NCBI RefSeq assembly: GCF_001984215.1
Contig: NZ_CP019420.1
Coordinates: 5,518,001-5,582,000, forward strand
DNA length: 64,000 nt
DNA from: Mycobacterium sp. MS1601
GTDB taxonomy: Bacteria; Actinomycetota; Actinomycetes; Mycobacteriales; Mycobacteriaceae
Reading direction: 5' to 3'
Positions 9,587 to 16,591 of the stretch are shown one piece after another (positions within the stretch are counted from its first letter, which is position 1; each line of letters starts with the position of its first letter). The translations under genes were made by a program, and so were the position numbers. The notes beneath the pieces were generated by a model that ran no database searches, was not told the origin of the DNA, and saw nothing but the letters and a program-made list of their open reading frames with translations.

Positions 9587-11004
9587 GGGCACAGGTGTAC
9601 ATCGGCGGCACATTCCGGTCCACCGGAACCCACCCGGTGATCGAGGCCGCCACCGGTGAACATCTCGGTGACGGCGCCGCTGCCACCGTTGCCGACATCG
9701 ACGCCGCGGTGGCGGCGGCCCGGGCGGCGCTGCCGGCCTGGTCGGCCACCCCGGTCCAAGACCGCGCCGAGGTGCTCAGGGCGCTCGGGGCTGCGCTGAT
9801 GGCGCGGGGCGCGGCCACCACAGAGCTGGTGACCCGGGAGAACGGCATGCCGATCCGGCTGTCGAAGGGCGCCAACGGCATGTTCCCGGCAGTGCTGCTG
9901 GACTACTACGCGACGATGATCGTCGACACCCCCGACGAGGAGATACGCCCCAGCGCCATCGGGCACACCATCGTGCGTCGCGAACCCGTCGGGGTGGTGG
10001 GCGCGATCACGCCATGGAACTATCCGCAGGCGTTGGCCGCGATGAAGATCGCGCCGGGCTTGGCCGCCGGGTGCACGATGGTGCTCAAGGCCTCACCTGA
10101 AACTGCTTTGGATGCACTGGTTTTCGCGGAGGCTGCCCAGGAGGTGGGACTGCCGGCCGGGGTGCTGAACATCGTGCCCGGCGACGCCGCTGCCGGTGCG
10201 CATCTGGTGAGCCATCCGGGTGTGGACAAGGTGGCCTTCACCGGGTCGACGACCGCGGGTCGGGCCATCGGGGAGATCTGCGGCAGGCTCATGAGGCCGG
10301 TCACCCTCGAGTTGGGCGGCAAGTCGGCGGCGATCATCCTCGACGACGCCGATCTGGACGCGGCCATCAAGGGTCTGCGCACGGCGTCGTTTGTCAACAA
10401 CGGGCAGACCTGTCACCTGAGCTCTCGCATCCTGGCGCCCCGGTCACGGTATGACGAGGTGGTGGAGGCCATGGCCGCTCTTGCCACCGGCCTGACCGTG
10501 GGCGACCCGCTGGACAAGGCCACCGACATCGGGCCCATGGTGAGCGAACGCCAGCGCCAGCGGGTGCTCGACTACATTGCCGTCGGCCAGTCCAGCGGCG
10601 CGAAACTGGTTGCCGGAGGCGCGGTGCCGAAGGAACAGTCCCGCGGCTGGTTCGTGGAGCCGACGGTGTTCGCCGGGGTGTCGAACTCGGACCGACTGGC
10701 ACAGGAAGAGGTTTTCGGACCTGTCCTGGCGGTGATTGCCTACGACGGTGACGCCGAAGCTGTCGCGCTGGCCAATGACAGTGAGTACGGGCTGGCGGGC
10801 ACCGTGTGGTCTTCGGACCTCGAGCGGGCCACCGAGGTGGCCCGCGGGGTGCGCACCGGCACCATCGGCGTCAACGACTACGCACTCGACATCGCGGCGC
10901 CGTTCGGTGGCGTCAAGGCCAGCGGCTTGGGCAAGGAGTTGGGGCCCGAAGGGCTGCAGGCTTATCAGATCGTCAAGTCCATCTACCGCCGCGTACCTGC
11001 TTGA
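9583..11004 (+). CDS. Aldehyde dehydrogenase, NAD(P)-dependent
   Basis: A 473-aa ALDH-superfamily enzyme oxidising an aldehyde to a carboxylate. Catalytic residues are present: Asn146 in TPWNYP, Lys169 in VLKAS, Glu243 in LELGGKSA and nucleophile Cys277 in NNGQTCHLSS. The FTGSTTAGR coenzyme loop (219-227) is intact. Length and motif order match group I/II ALDHs. Its ATG overlaps the CaiB gene stop, and the thiolase-like gene follows after 29 nt. The set suggests a catabolic route in which a CoA ester or acid is made and an aldehyde intermediate removed. The exact substrate is unknown. Confidence 0.9.
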   Translation: MRAQVYIGGTFRSTGTHPVIEAATGEHLGDGAAATVADIDAAVAAARAALPAWSATPVQDRAEVLRALGAALMARGAATTELVTRENGMPIRLSKGANGMFPAVLLDYYATMIVDTPDEEIRPSAIGHTIVRREPVGVVGAITPWNYPQALAAMKIAPGLAAGCTMVLKASPETALDALVFAEAAQEVGLPAGVLNIVPGDAAAGAHLVSHPGVDKVAFTGSTTAGRAIGEICGRLMRPVTLELGGKSAAIILDDADLDAAIKGLRTASFVNNGQTCHLSSRILAPRSRYDEVVEAMAALATGLTVGDPLDKATDIGPMVSERQRQRVLDYIAVGQSSGAKLVAGGAVPKEQSRGWFVEPTVFAGVSNSDRLAQEEVFGPVLAVIAYDGDAEAVALANDSEYGLAGTVWSSDLERATEVARGVRTGTIGVNDYALDIAAPFGGVKASGLGKELGPEGLQAYQIVKSIYRRVPA

Positions 11005-11014
11005 CACCTGTCAA
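11001..11014 (+). promoter_or_regulatory. TTGACA-CC-TGTCAA inverted repeat before thiolase-like gene
   Basis: A perfect 6-2-6 inverted repeat overlaps the aldehyde dehydrogenase stop codon and lies just upstream of the thiolase-like gene. Its left arm also equals a consensus -35 hexamer. A shorter copy, GACACCTGTC, occurs at 7262-7271 inside the start of the CaiB gene. It could be a repressor site for the catabolic run; no regulator is adjacent. Confidence 0.35.
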
Positions 11015-11021
11015 CTGCTGA

Positions 11022-11027
11022 TACGGT
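11022..11027 (+). promoter_or_regulatory. -10 box before thiolase-like gene
   Basis: TACGGT lies 6 nt upstream of the ATG at 11034, the leaderless spacing, so the gene may have its own promoter besides read-through from the CaiB/ALDH genes. Confidence 0.35.
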
Positions 11028-11033
11028 CATCAC

Positions 11034-12503
11034 ATGTCTCTGGATCCAAATACTCCGGTGCTGGTCGGCTACGGCCAGGTCAATCAGTACGACGGTGACC
11101 TCGATCCCGTCGGTCTGATGGCCGCGGCGGCCCGGGACGCCGCCGCGGACAAGGTGCTCGCCGCGGTGGACGCCATCCGCGTGGTGAACCTGTTGTCCTG
11201 GCGCTACCGCGATCCGGGCCTGCTATTGGGTCAGCTGATCGGCGCCCACCAGCCGGCAACGATGTACACGGGCATCGGCGGCAATGTCCCCCAGTCACTG
11301 GTGAACCAGGCGTGCCTGGACATCATCGCCGGCCGCAATCAGGTGGTGCTGCTGGCGGGTGCGGAGACCTGGCGGACCAGGAAACGGCTCAAAGCCGCTG
11401 GGGCGCGCCCGGACTGGCCCGTCCAAGACGAGTCGATCCCGGTGCCGCCCGGCGGCGAGGACCAGATGGAGATGGCCGGCGAATCGCAGAGCCGTATCGG
11501 ACTCGGGTTGCCGTCGGATGTCTACCCGTTGTTCGAAGAGGCGGTGCGAGTGGCCGCGGGGGAGGCGCCGGATGCACACCGGATGCGGATCGCCGCGCTG
11601 TGGGCTCGTTTCAACGAGGTGGCACAACACAACCCGCATGCGTGGAGCAATGCCGCCCACACCGCCGAGGACATCTGCGCGCCAGGGCCCGACAACCGGA
11701 TGATCAGCTGGCCCTACACCAAGCTGATGAACTCCAACAACATGGTGGATCAGGGCGCGGTGCTGATACTGACCTCGGTGCAGCGCGCCACTGAACTCGG
11801 AATCCCCGCGGATCGTTGGGTTTTCCCTTGGGCCGGGACCGACTCCCATGACACCTACTCGATCACCGAACGCTTCGAGTACCACAGTTCACCCGCCATC
11901 AGGATCGGCGCCGGACGGGCGCTGGAACTCGCCGGTATCGGAGTCGACGACATCGCCTACGTCGACGTCTACTCGTGCTTTCCGTCGGCAGTTCAGATCG
12001 CGGCGGCTGAGATCGGCCTCGGTCTCGACGATCCGGCCCGGCCTCTGACCGTGACCGGCGGTCTGACGTTCGCAGGCGGACCGTGGAACAACTATGTCAT
12101 GCATTCCATTGCGACCATGGCGGAGAAGTTGGTCGCCGACCCCGGGAAACGCGGCCTGATCACCGCCAACGGCGGCTACCTCACCAAACACGCCTTCGGG
12201 ATCTACAGCTGCGAACCGCCGCCGCACGAATTCGCCTGGGAGGACGTGCAATCGGCCGTTGACCGGGAGCCCATCAGGAAGGCGCTGGTGTCCTGGGAGG
12301 GTGTCGGCACCGTGGAAACCTGGACGGCTCCGTTCGGCCGAGACGGCGTACCCGAGAAGGCGTTCCTGGCGGTGCGGACCCCCGACGACGCCCGCACCCT
12401 GGCTGTCATCACCGACCGGAGCGTCGCTGCCGAGATGGTGGCCGGTGATGTTTCCGGGTGCAAGGTGGCCGTCAACGCCGACGGAACGGCCAGTTTGGTC
12501 TGA
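11034..12503 (+). CDS. Thiolase-like protein (acetyl-CoA acetyltransferase family, TLP1 type)
   Basis: A 489-aa thiolase-superfamily protein resembling Rv1867 and the M. smegmatis thiolase-like protein TLP1. The N-terminal thiolase half is seen in PVLVGYGQVNQ and SLVNQACLDIIAG, where Cys94 sits in the nucleophile position. TANGGYLTKHAFGIYS corresponds to the C-terminal catalytic loop with His, but the second catalytic CxG Cys is not evident. An extra C-terminal module (from about residue 425, WTAPFGRDG to the end) looks like a small beta domain, as described for TLP1. It probably handles acyl-CoA, but classical thiolase activity is uncertain. It is the third gene of the CaiB/ALDH run. Confidence 0.8.
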   Translation: MSLDPNTPVLVGYGQVNQYDGDLDPVGLMAAAARDAAADKVLAAVDAIRVVNLLSWRYRDPGLLLGQLIGAHQPATMYTGIGGNVPQSLVNQACLDIIAGRNQVVLLAGAETWRTRKRLKAAGARPDWPVQDESIPVPPGGEDQMEMAGESQSRIGLGLPSDVYPLFEEAVRVAAGEAPDAHRMRIAALWARFNEVAQHNPHAWSNAAHTAEDICAPGPDNRMISWPYTKLMNSNNMVDQGAVLILTSVQRATELGIPADRWVFPWAGTDSHDTYSITERFEYHSSPAIRIGAGRALELAGIGVDDIAYVDVYSCFPSAVQIAAAEIGLGLDDPARPLTVTGGLTFAGGPWNNYVMHSIATMAEKLVADPGKRGLITANGGYLTKHAFGIYSCEPPPHEFAWEDVQSAVDREPIRKALVSWEGVGTVETWTAPFGRDGVPEKAFLAVRTPDDARTLAVITDRSVAAEMVAGDVSGCKVAVNADGTASLV

Positions 12504-12549
12504 CCTGCGAGCCGGAATAACGGGCACGTCCGCGGTGCTACAGCCAGTT

Positions 12550-12972
12550 ATGGACAAAGCTGACTTCGACGCGTTGAACAACCCCGTGATCGAGGAGTTC
12601 CGGGCCAGGGGTGGGGTGGCCGGTGGGATCTTCGAGGGCAAACCGCTGGTGCTGGTGCACCATTTCGGTGCCAAGTCCGGCACCGAACGGATTGCCCCGC
12701 TGGTTGCCCTGTTGGAAGGCGATCGTGTGTACGTCTTCGCCAGTAAAGGCGGCGCCGACAGCCATCCCGACTGGTACCGCAACCTGGTGGCCAAGCCGGA
12801 GATCATCGTCGAGTTGGGCACCGAGACGTTCCCGGCGACGGCGCGCATCCTCGAAGGGGCCGAGCGCGACGACGTCTACGCACGTCAGAGTGCTCTCGAA
12901 CCGCAGTTCGCCGAGTATCAGCGCAAGACGGATCGGGTCATCCCGGTAGTCGAGCTGGTCAGGGCCGTCTGA
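12550..12972 (+). CDS. Deazaflavin (F420)-dependent nitroreductase-family protein (Ddn-like)
   Basis: A 140-aa DUF385/Ddn-family protein, a split-barrel fold that binds F420 or related deazaflavins and often reduces quinones. Family marks: LVLVHHFGAKSGTERIAPL (the TxGxKSG-like motif), VFASKGGADSHPDWYRNLVAKPEIIVELG, and a Q-x-F-x-E-Y-Q-x-K-T-D-R-x-I-P-V-V end. The ATG at 12550 gives the standard family N-terminus (MDKADFDALNNPVIEEFRA). Four such paralogues occur in this window (also 23656, 32650 and 58958). It begins the accessory block between the thiolase-like and ferredoxin-reductase-like genes. The individual substrate is unknown. Confidence 0.85.
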   Translation: MDKADFDALNNPVIEEFRARGGVAGGIFEGKPLVLVHHFGAKSGTERIAPLVALLEGDRVYVFASKGGADSHPDWYRNLVAKPEIIVELGTETFPATARILEGAERDDVYARQSALEPQFAEYQRKTDRVIPVVELVRAV

Positions 12973-13016
12973 CACAGGAGTTACTTCGACGCAACAAGGT
13001 CGGCATGTCCTCGACT

Positions 13017-13022
13017 TAGGTT
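13017..13022 (+). promoter_or_regulatory. -10 box of symporter gene
   Basis: TAGGTT ends 6 nt upstream of the ATG at 13029, the leaderless spacing; no Shine-Dalgarno sequence is present. Confidence 0.45.
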
Positions 13023-13028
13023 GCGCAG

Positions 13029-14327
13029 ATGACCACACTGCGACATCCCGCTCTGCAGATCGGTATCGCCGCCATCGCAGGCATCATCTTCGGTCTCCTG
13101 GTCGGTGAATGGGCCGCGAACATCAAGTTCATCGGCGATATGTTCATCCGGCTCATCCAGATGTCCATCGTGCCGCTGGTGATGGCATCGGTGATCGTGG
13201 CCACCGGCTCCATGACCGGAACCGGCACCGGCAAGATCGCTTTTCGCACCTTCAAGTGGATGATCGGCTTCTCGGTGGTGGCGGCGCTGCTGGCATGGCT
13301 GCTCAGCAGCCTCATCCAGCCGGGCGCGGACATGGTGTACACCGAAGAACTCGATCCCAGCCTGCAGGAGTCCGCGGGTGAGGCGCTGGGCTGGCAGGAA
13401 ACCCTGCTGAACTTCGTGTCCACCAACGTCTTCAACGCGATGTCGACGGCCACCATGGTGCCCATCATCGTGTTCTCGCTGCTGTTCGGGATCGCGCTGC
13501 GCACCCAGATCAACAAGACCGGTGACACCCGGGTGCTCAGCTTCATCGACCAGATCCAGCAGATCGTTCTCACCATGATCCGGCTGGTCATGTACATCGC
13601 ACCCATCGGTGTGTTTTGCCTACTGGCCGCGCTGGCCGGTGATGTCGGCTTCTCGGTCGTCACCACCGCACTGAAGTACCTGGGCACCACGCTGCTGGGC
13701 GTCCTCATACTCTTTGTGCTGTTCGTCGCCGTGGTGACCGTCCGCACCCGGCTCAACCCGTGGAAGCTGCCGAACAAGCTGGCCGAGCAGACCGCGATCG
13801 CGATCACCACCACCAGCTCAGCTGTCACGTTTCCGACGGTGCTGAAGAACACCGTGGAGAAGGTCGGCGTCAGCCAGAAGGTCGCCAACTTCACCTTGTC
13901 CATCGGCCTGACCATGGGTTCCTACGGCGCGGTGCTCAACTACATGATCGTGGTGATGTTCCTGGCCCAGGCCGGTGACATCGAGCTGACCTTCGGTCAG
14001 ATCGCCCTGGGGATGGGCCTGGCCATCCTGCTGAACATGGGGACCATCACGGTGCCGGGCGGGTTCCCGGTGGTGGCGATGTTCCTGGCCACGTCGCTGG
14101 ATCTGCCGTTCGAGGCCGTCGGCCTGCTGATCGCTGTCGACTGGTTCGCCGGCATCTTCCGTACGTTCCTCAACGTCAACGGTGACACCTTCGTGGCGAT
14201 GTTGGTGGCCAACGCCGACGACGAGATCGACAGAGAGGTCTACAACGGCACCAAAACCGTTGTCGCCGAGGAGTTCAACGCCGCCGAATACGGTGACGCG
14301 ATGGCCAAGGCCGACGCCGCGGATTGA
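13029..14327 (+). CDS. Dicarboxylate/amino acid:cation symporter (GltP/DctA family)
   Basis: A 432-aa DAACS-family transporter importing glutamate, aspartate or C4-dicarboxylates with H+ or Na+. Features: MFIRLIQMSIVPLVMASVIVATGSM (helix 2 region), the serine-rich re-entrant loop AITTTSSAVTFPTVLKN (about residues 258-274), the second loop MGTITVPGGFPVVAMFLA, and NVNGDTFVAMLVA near the C-terminus, matching the substrate-binding NxxxD segment. About eight hydrophobic helices are visible and length is normal. It is convergent with the LacI gene (3-nt gap). Substrate choice is not determinable by eye. Confidence 0.9.
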   Translation: MTTLRHPALQIGIAAIAGIIFGLLVGEWAANIKFIGDMFIRLIQMSIVPLVMASVIVATGSMTGTGTGKIAFRTFKWMIGFSVVAALLAWLLSSLIQPGADMVYTEELDPSLQESAGEALGWQETLLNFVSTNVFNAMSTATMVPIIVFSLLFGIALRTQINKTGDTRVLSFIDQIQQIVLTMIRLVMYIAPIGVFCLLAALAGDVGFSVVTTALKYLGTTLLGVLILFVLFVAVVTVRTRLNPWKLPNKLAEQTAIAITTTSSAVTFPTVLKNTVEKVGVSQKVANFTLSIGLTMGSYGAVLNYMIVVMFLAQAGDIELTFGQIALGMGLAILLNMGTITVPGGFPVVAMFLATSLDLPFEAVGLLIAVDWFAGIFRTFLNVNGDTFVAMLVANADDEIDREVYNGTKTVVAEEFNAAEYGDAMAKADAAD

Positions 14328-14330
14328 CCG

Positions 14331-15311
14331 TCACGGACAGCCGCATGACTGTCGGTGTTCGAAAGACGGTGGCAGCCTGACGGTTCGAGGGGTCGAATCG
14401 GGGTGGGCGATGCGCTCGAGCAACAGTTGCAACGCCTGGTCGCCCATCGCGTGGAAAGGCTGCGCCATCGACGTGATGCCCGGCTCCACGATGTCAGACC
14501 ATTCGAGGTCGTCGAACGCCACCAGAGCCACGTCGTCCGGGATGCTGATGCGCAGCTTGCGCAATGCGGCCAGGGCGCCCATGGTCATGTTGTTGTTGGC
14601 GCAGAACACTGCGGTGGGGCGGGCTTTCAGCAGTCGCTCCATCGCGCTGCGGCCGCCGCGCACCGTCGACAATCCGTCCACGATCAGCGACTGGTCGACG
14701 TCGACATCGTGGCGCGCGTGGGCATTTCGGTAGCCGGACTCGCGTTCGACAGTGGTCGGCAGGTCCGCCAGGCCACGGATCATGCCCACGCGCCGGTGAC
14801 CGAGTTGGAACAGATGGCTGACCAACATGTCGGCGGCGTTCTCACCTTCACAGCCAACCTGGTCGTATCGGGATGCATCGACAAAACGGTCCACCAGCAC
14901 AAACGGTGTCCGGGTGGCGGCGAGCACCGGCCGTGACCTTTCCTGCCACCGCACCGACGGAATGACCACGATTCCGTCGACACGTCGTGACACCAGCGCC
15001 TCCACGGCCCGGCGTTCGTGCTCGGGGTCCTCGCCACTGGTGGTCATCAGCAGGTCGACGTCGCGCCGGATGGCCGAGGCGCTCATACCCTCCACCAGTT
15101 CGCCGAAGTACGGGCTGGCGGCCGCGGGGATCACCGCCCCGACGGTGACATCCCTGCCCCGCAGAGGTCGGACACGGGTGGTTTCGAAGCCCAGCTCCTC
15201 AGCGGCTCGCAGCACCGACTCTCGGGTCGCGTCACTGACATGCCGGGTCCGGTTGAGCACGTGGGACACCGTGGACAGTGACACCTGGGCGACTTCGGCG
15301 ATCTGCGTCAT
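14331..15311 (-). CDS. LacI-family transcriptional regulator
   Basis: A 326-aa LacI/GalR repressor. The N-terminal helix-turn-helix MTQIAEVAQVSLSTVSHVLN is followed by the hinge and a periplasmic-binding-protein-like effector domain (VGAVIPAAASPYFGELVEGM ... VDGIVVIPSV ... GHRRVGMIRGL ... AVFCANNNMTMGALAAL ... DDVALVAFDDLEW). It is divergent from the SIS/kinase pair with a 99-nt gap holding a doubled palindrome, the likely operator for both directions. The ATG at 15311 is used; two in-frame GTGs lie 6 and 9 nt upstream. The effector is probably the sugar, or its phosphate, processed by the SIS and kinase genes. Confidence 0.92.
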   Translation of the reverse strand: MTQIAEVAQVSLSTVSHVLNRTRHVSDATRESVLRAAEELGFETTRVRPLRGRDVTVGAVIPAAASPYFGELVEGMSASAIRRDVDLLMTTSGEDPEHERRAVEALVSRRVDGIVVIPSVRWQERSRPVLAATRTPFVLVDRFVDASRYDQVGCEGENAADMLVSHLFQLGHRRVGMIRGLADLPTTVERESGYRNAHARHDVDVDQSLIVDGLSTVRGGRSAMERLLKARPTAVFCANNNMTMGALAALRKLRISIPDDVALVAFDDLEWSDIVEPGITSMAQPFHAMGDQALQLLLERIAHPDSTPRTVRLPPSFEHRQSCGCP

Positions 15312-15348
15312 CGTCACCACGCGGCCTATCCTGCAGGGCCCTTGCGAG

Positions 15349-15370
15349 CTTGCGCAAGATCTTGCGCAAG
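15349..15370. promoter_or_regulatory. Doubled palindromic LacI-type operator
   Basis: Two copies of the 10-bp palindrome CTTGCGCAAG separated by AT form a perfect 22-bp palindrome. A third half-site, CTTGCG, begins at 15341. TTGCGCAA with a central CG/GC step is typical of LacI-family operators. It lies between the lacI start (15311) and the SIS-gene -10 box (15398), so it can control both. Confidence 0.75.
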
Positions 15371-15397
15371 GCGATGGTGCGCACGCGGTGGCGACCG

Positions 15398-15403
15398 TAG
15401 ATT
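15398..15403 (+). promoter_or_regulatory. -10 box of SIS gene
   Basis: TAGATT stands 7 nt before the ATG at 15411, a leaderless arrangement. The LacI-type operator ends 27 nt upstream, just beyond the -35 region. Confidence 0.5.
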
Positions 15404-15410
15404 CCGGCGG

Positions 15411-15977
15411 ATGAACTCCACCCCGGACACCGCGTCGGACCTTGATCGCGCCATCGACGAAGTGGCAGCGGCGGTGCACAGCGTCCGCCCGGAGACGCTG
15501 GCCGCCGTGGCAACCGACATCGCGACGGCGAAGGTCATCGCCACCTACGCCGGGGGCCGTGAGGGCCTGGTGATGAAGGGCCTGACGATGCGGCTGTTCC
15601 ACGCGGGCCTGGACGCGCACTCGGTCGGTGAGATGACCTGCCCGGCCGTGGGTGAAGGAGATCTGCTGATCCTGTCCTGCGGCCCGGGCAACATCTCGAC
15701 GGTCGAGGCGCTGGCGGGCGTGGCCAAGTCGGCCGGCGCGCGGGTCCTGTTGTTCACCGCGGAGCCCGGGCAGCCGCCGGCGCAGCTGGCTGACCGGGTG
15801 GTGGAGATCTCCGCGCAGACCATGGCGTCGGACGCCGGGTCCGCCGCTGTCCTGCCGATGGGCAGCGGCTACGAGATCGCACTGTTCGTGTTCGTCGACC
15901 TGATCACCAACCGGGTGCGCGCCCTGCGTAAGGAATCCGCCGAAGTGATGCGCGCCCGCCACACCAACCTCGAATGA
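15411..15977 (+). CDS. SIS-domain sugar-phosphate isomerase-like protein
   Basis: A 188-aa sugar isomerase (SIS) domain protein closest in length and layout to 6-phospho-3-hexuloisomerase (HxlB). Seen: YAGGREGLVMKGLTMRLFHAG (sugar-phosphate loop region), VGEMTCPAVGEGDLLILSCGPGN (the family GE..TP...GD.li..S.sG pattern, with CGPG in place of SGSG), and a C-terminal YEIALFVFVDLITN helix. The start is the ATG at 15411 because of its -10 box; upstream codons cross the operator. The kinase ATG overlaps its stop by 4 nt. With LacI and the kinase it forms a small sugar-utilisation module. The actual sugar is unknown and no transporter of an obvious sugar type is next to it. Confidence 0.8.
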   Translation: MNSTPDTASDLDRAIDEVAAAVHSVRPETLAAVATDIATAKVIATYAGGREGLVMKGLTMRLFHAGLDAHSVGEMTCPAVGEGDLLILSCGPGNISTVEALAGVAKSAGARVLLFTAEPGQPPAQLADRVVEISAQTMASDAGSAAVLPMGSGYEIALFVFVDLITNRVRALRKESAEVMRARHTNLE

Positions 15978-16591
15978 AGCACATGGCCCCGCTGATCGAG
16001 CGGGCGCGGGTCCTCGCCTGCGGCGGACAACGGAGCATCCTCGGCATCGCAGGGCCGCCGGGATCGGGTAAGAGCACCGTCGCCGCGGCACTGCTCGACG
16101 CTCTCGGCCCTGCCGCAGTGGCGGTGCCGATGGACGGTTTCCATCTCTCGGGCGCGCAGCTGCGAAGACTCGGCCTGGCCGACCGCAAGGGCGCCCCGGA
16201 GACATTTGATGCCGCGGGTTATGTGGCACTGCTGCAGCGGCTGCGGCATCCGGACGGCCGGACCGTCTACGCCCCGGAGTTCCACCGGGAGGTCGAAGAG
16301 TCCTACGCCGGTGCCATTGCCGTGGCACCCGAGGTGCCGTTGGTGATCACCGAGGGCAATTACCTTCTGCTGGAAGATGATCCGTGGGGACAGGTGCGTG
16401 ATCTGCTCGAAGAGGTCTGGTTCCTGGCGCCGGACGACGAGCTGAGGGTGGGCCGGCTGATCAACCGGCATGTCGAGTTCGGCAAGACGGCCGAGCAGGC
16501 GCGCGAGTGGGTGCGCCGCAGCGACGAGCGCAACGCCAGGTTGGTGGCCGCCACCCGGTCCCGCGCCGACCGGGTGGTCCATCTCGCCTAG
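15974..16591 (+). CDS. P-loop kinase of the nucleoside/pantothenate/fructokinase-like family
   Basis: A 205-aa uridine-kinase-like P-loop kinase (the YggC/FrcK group). Walker A is GPPGSGKST (residues 28-36). PMDGFHLSGAQLRRLGLADRKG is the conserved substrate/lid segment of the group, ITEGNYLLL resembles Walker B, and VGRLINRHVEFGKTAEQAREWV is the lid helix. Members near SIS genes and sugar regulators are proposed sugar kinases such as FrcK. It is translationally coupled to the SIS gene and convergent with the large ATPase gene (4-nt overlap). Likely role: phosphorylates the sugar whose phosphate the SIS protein isomerises (inference). Confidence 0.8.
   Translation: MKHMAPLIERARVLACGGQRSILGIAGPPGSGKSTVAAALLDALGPAAVAVPMDGFHLSGAQLRRLGLADRKGAPETFDAAGYVALLQRLRHPDGRTVYAPEFHREVEESYAGAIAVAPEVPLVITEGNYLLLEDDPWGQVRDLLEEVWFLAPDDELRVGRLINRHVEFGKTAEQAREWVRRSDERNARLVAATRSRADRVVHLA

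Noticed and set aside
14355..14410. GGTTCGA...TCGAATC string resembling a tRNA T-arm
   Set aside because: It lies in the lacI coding end and no acceptor, D or anticodon arm can be built around it.
14331..16328. LacI reading frame extended upstream to 665 codons
   Set aside because: The extension is antisense to the SIS and kinase genes; the helix-turn-helix begins at 15311.
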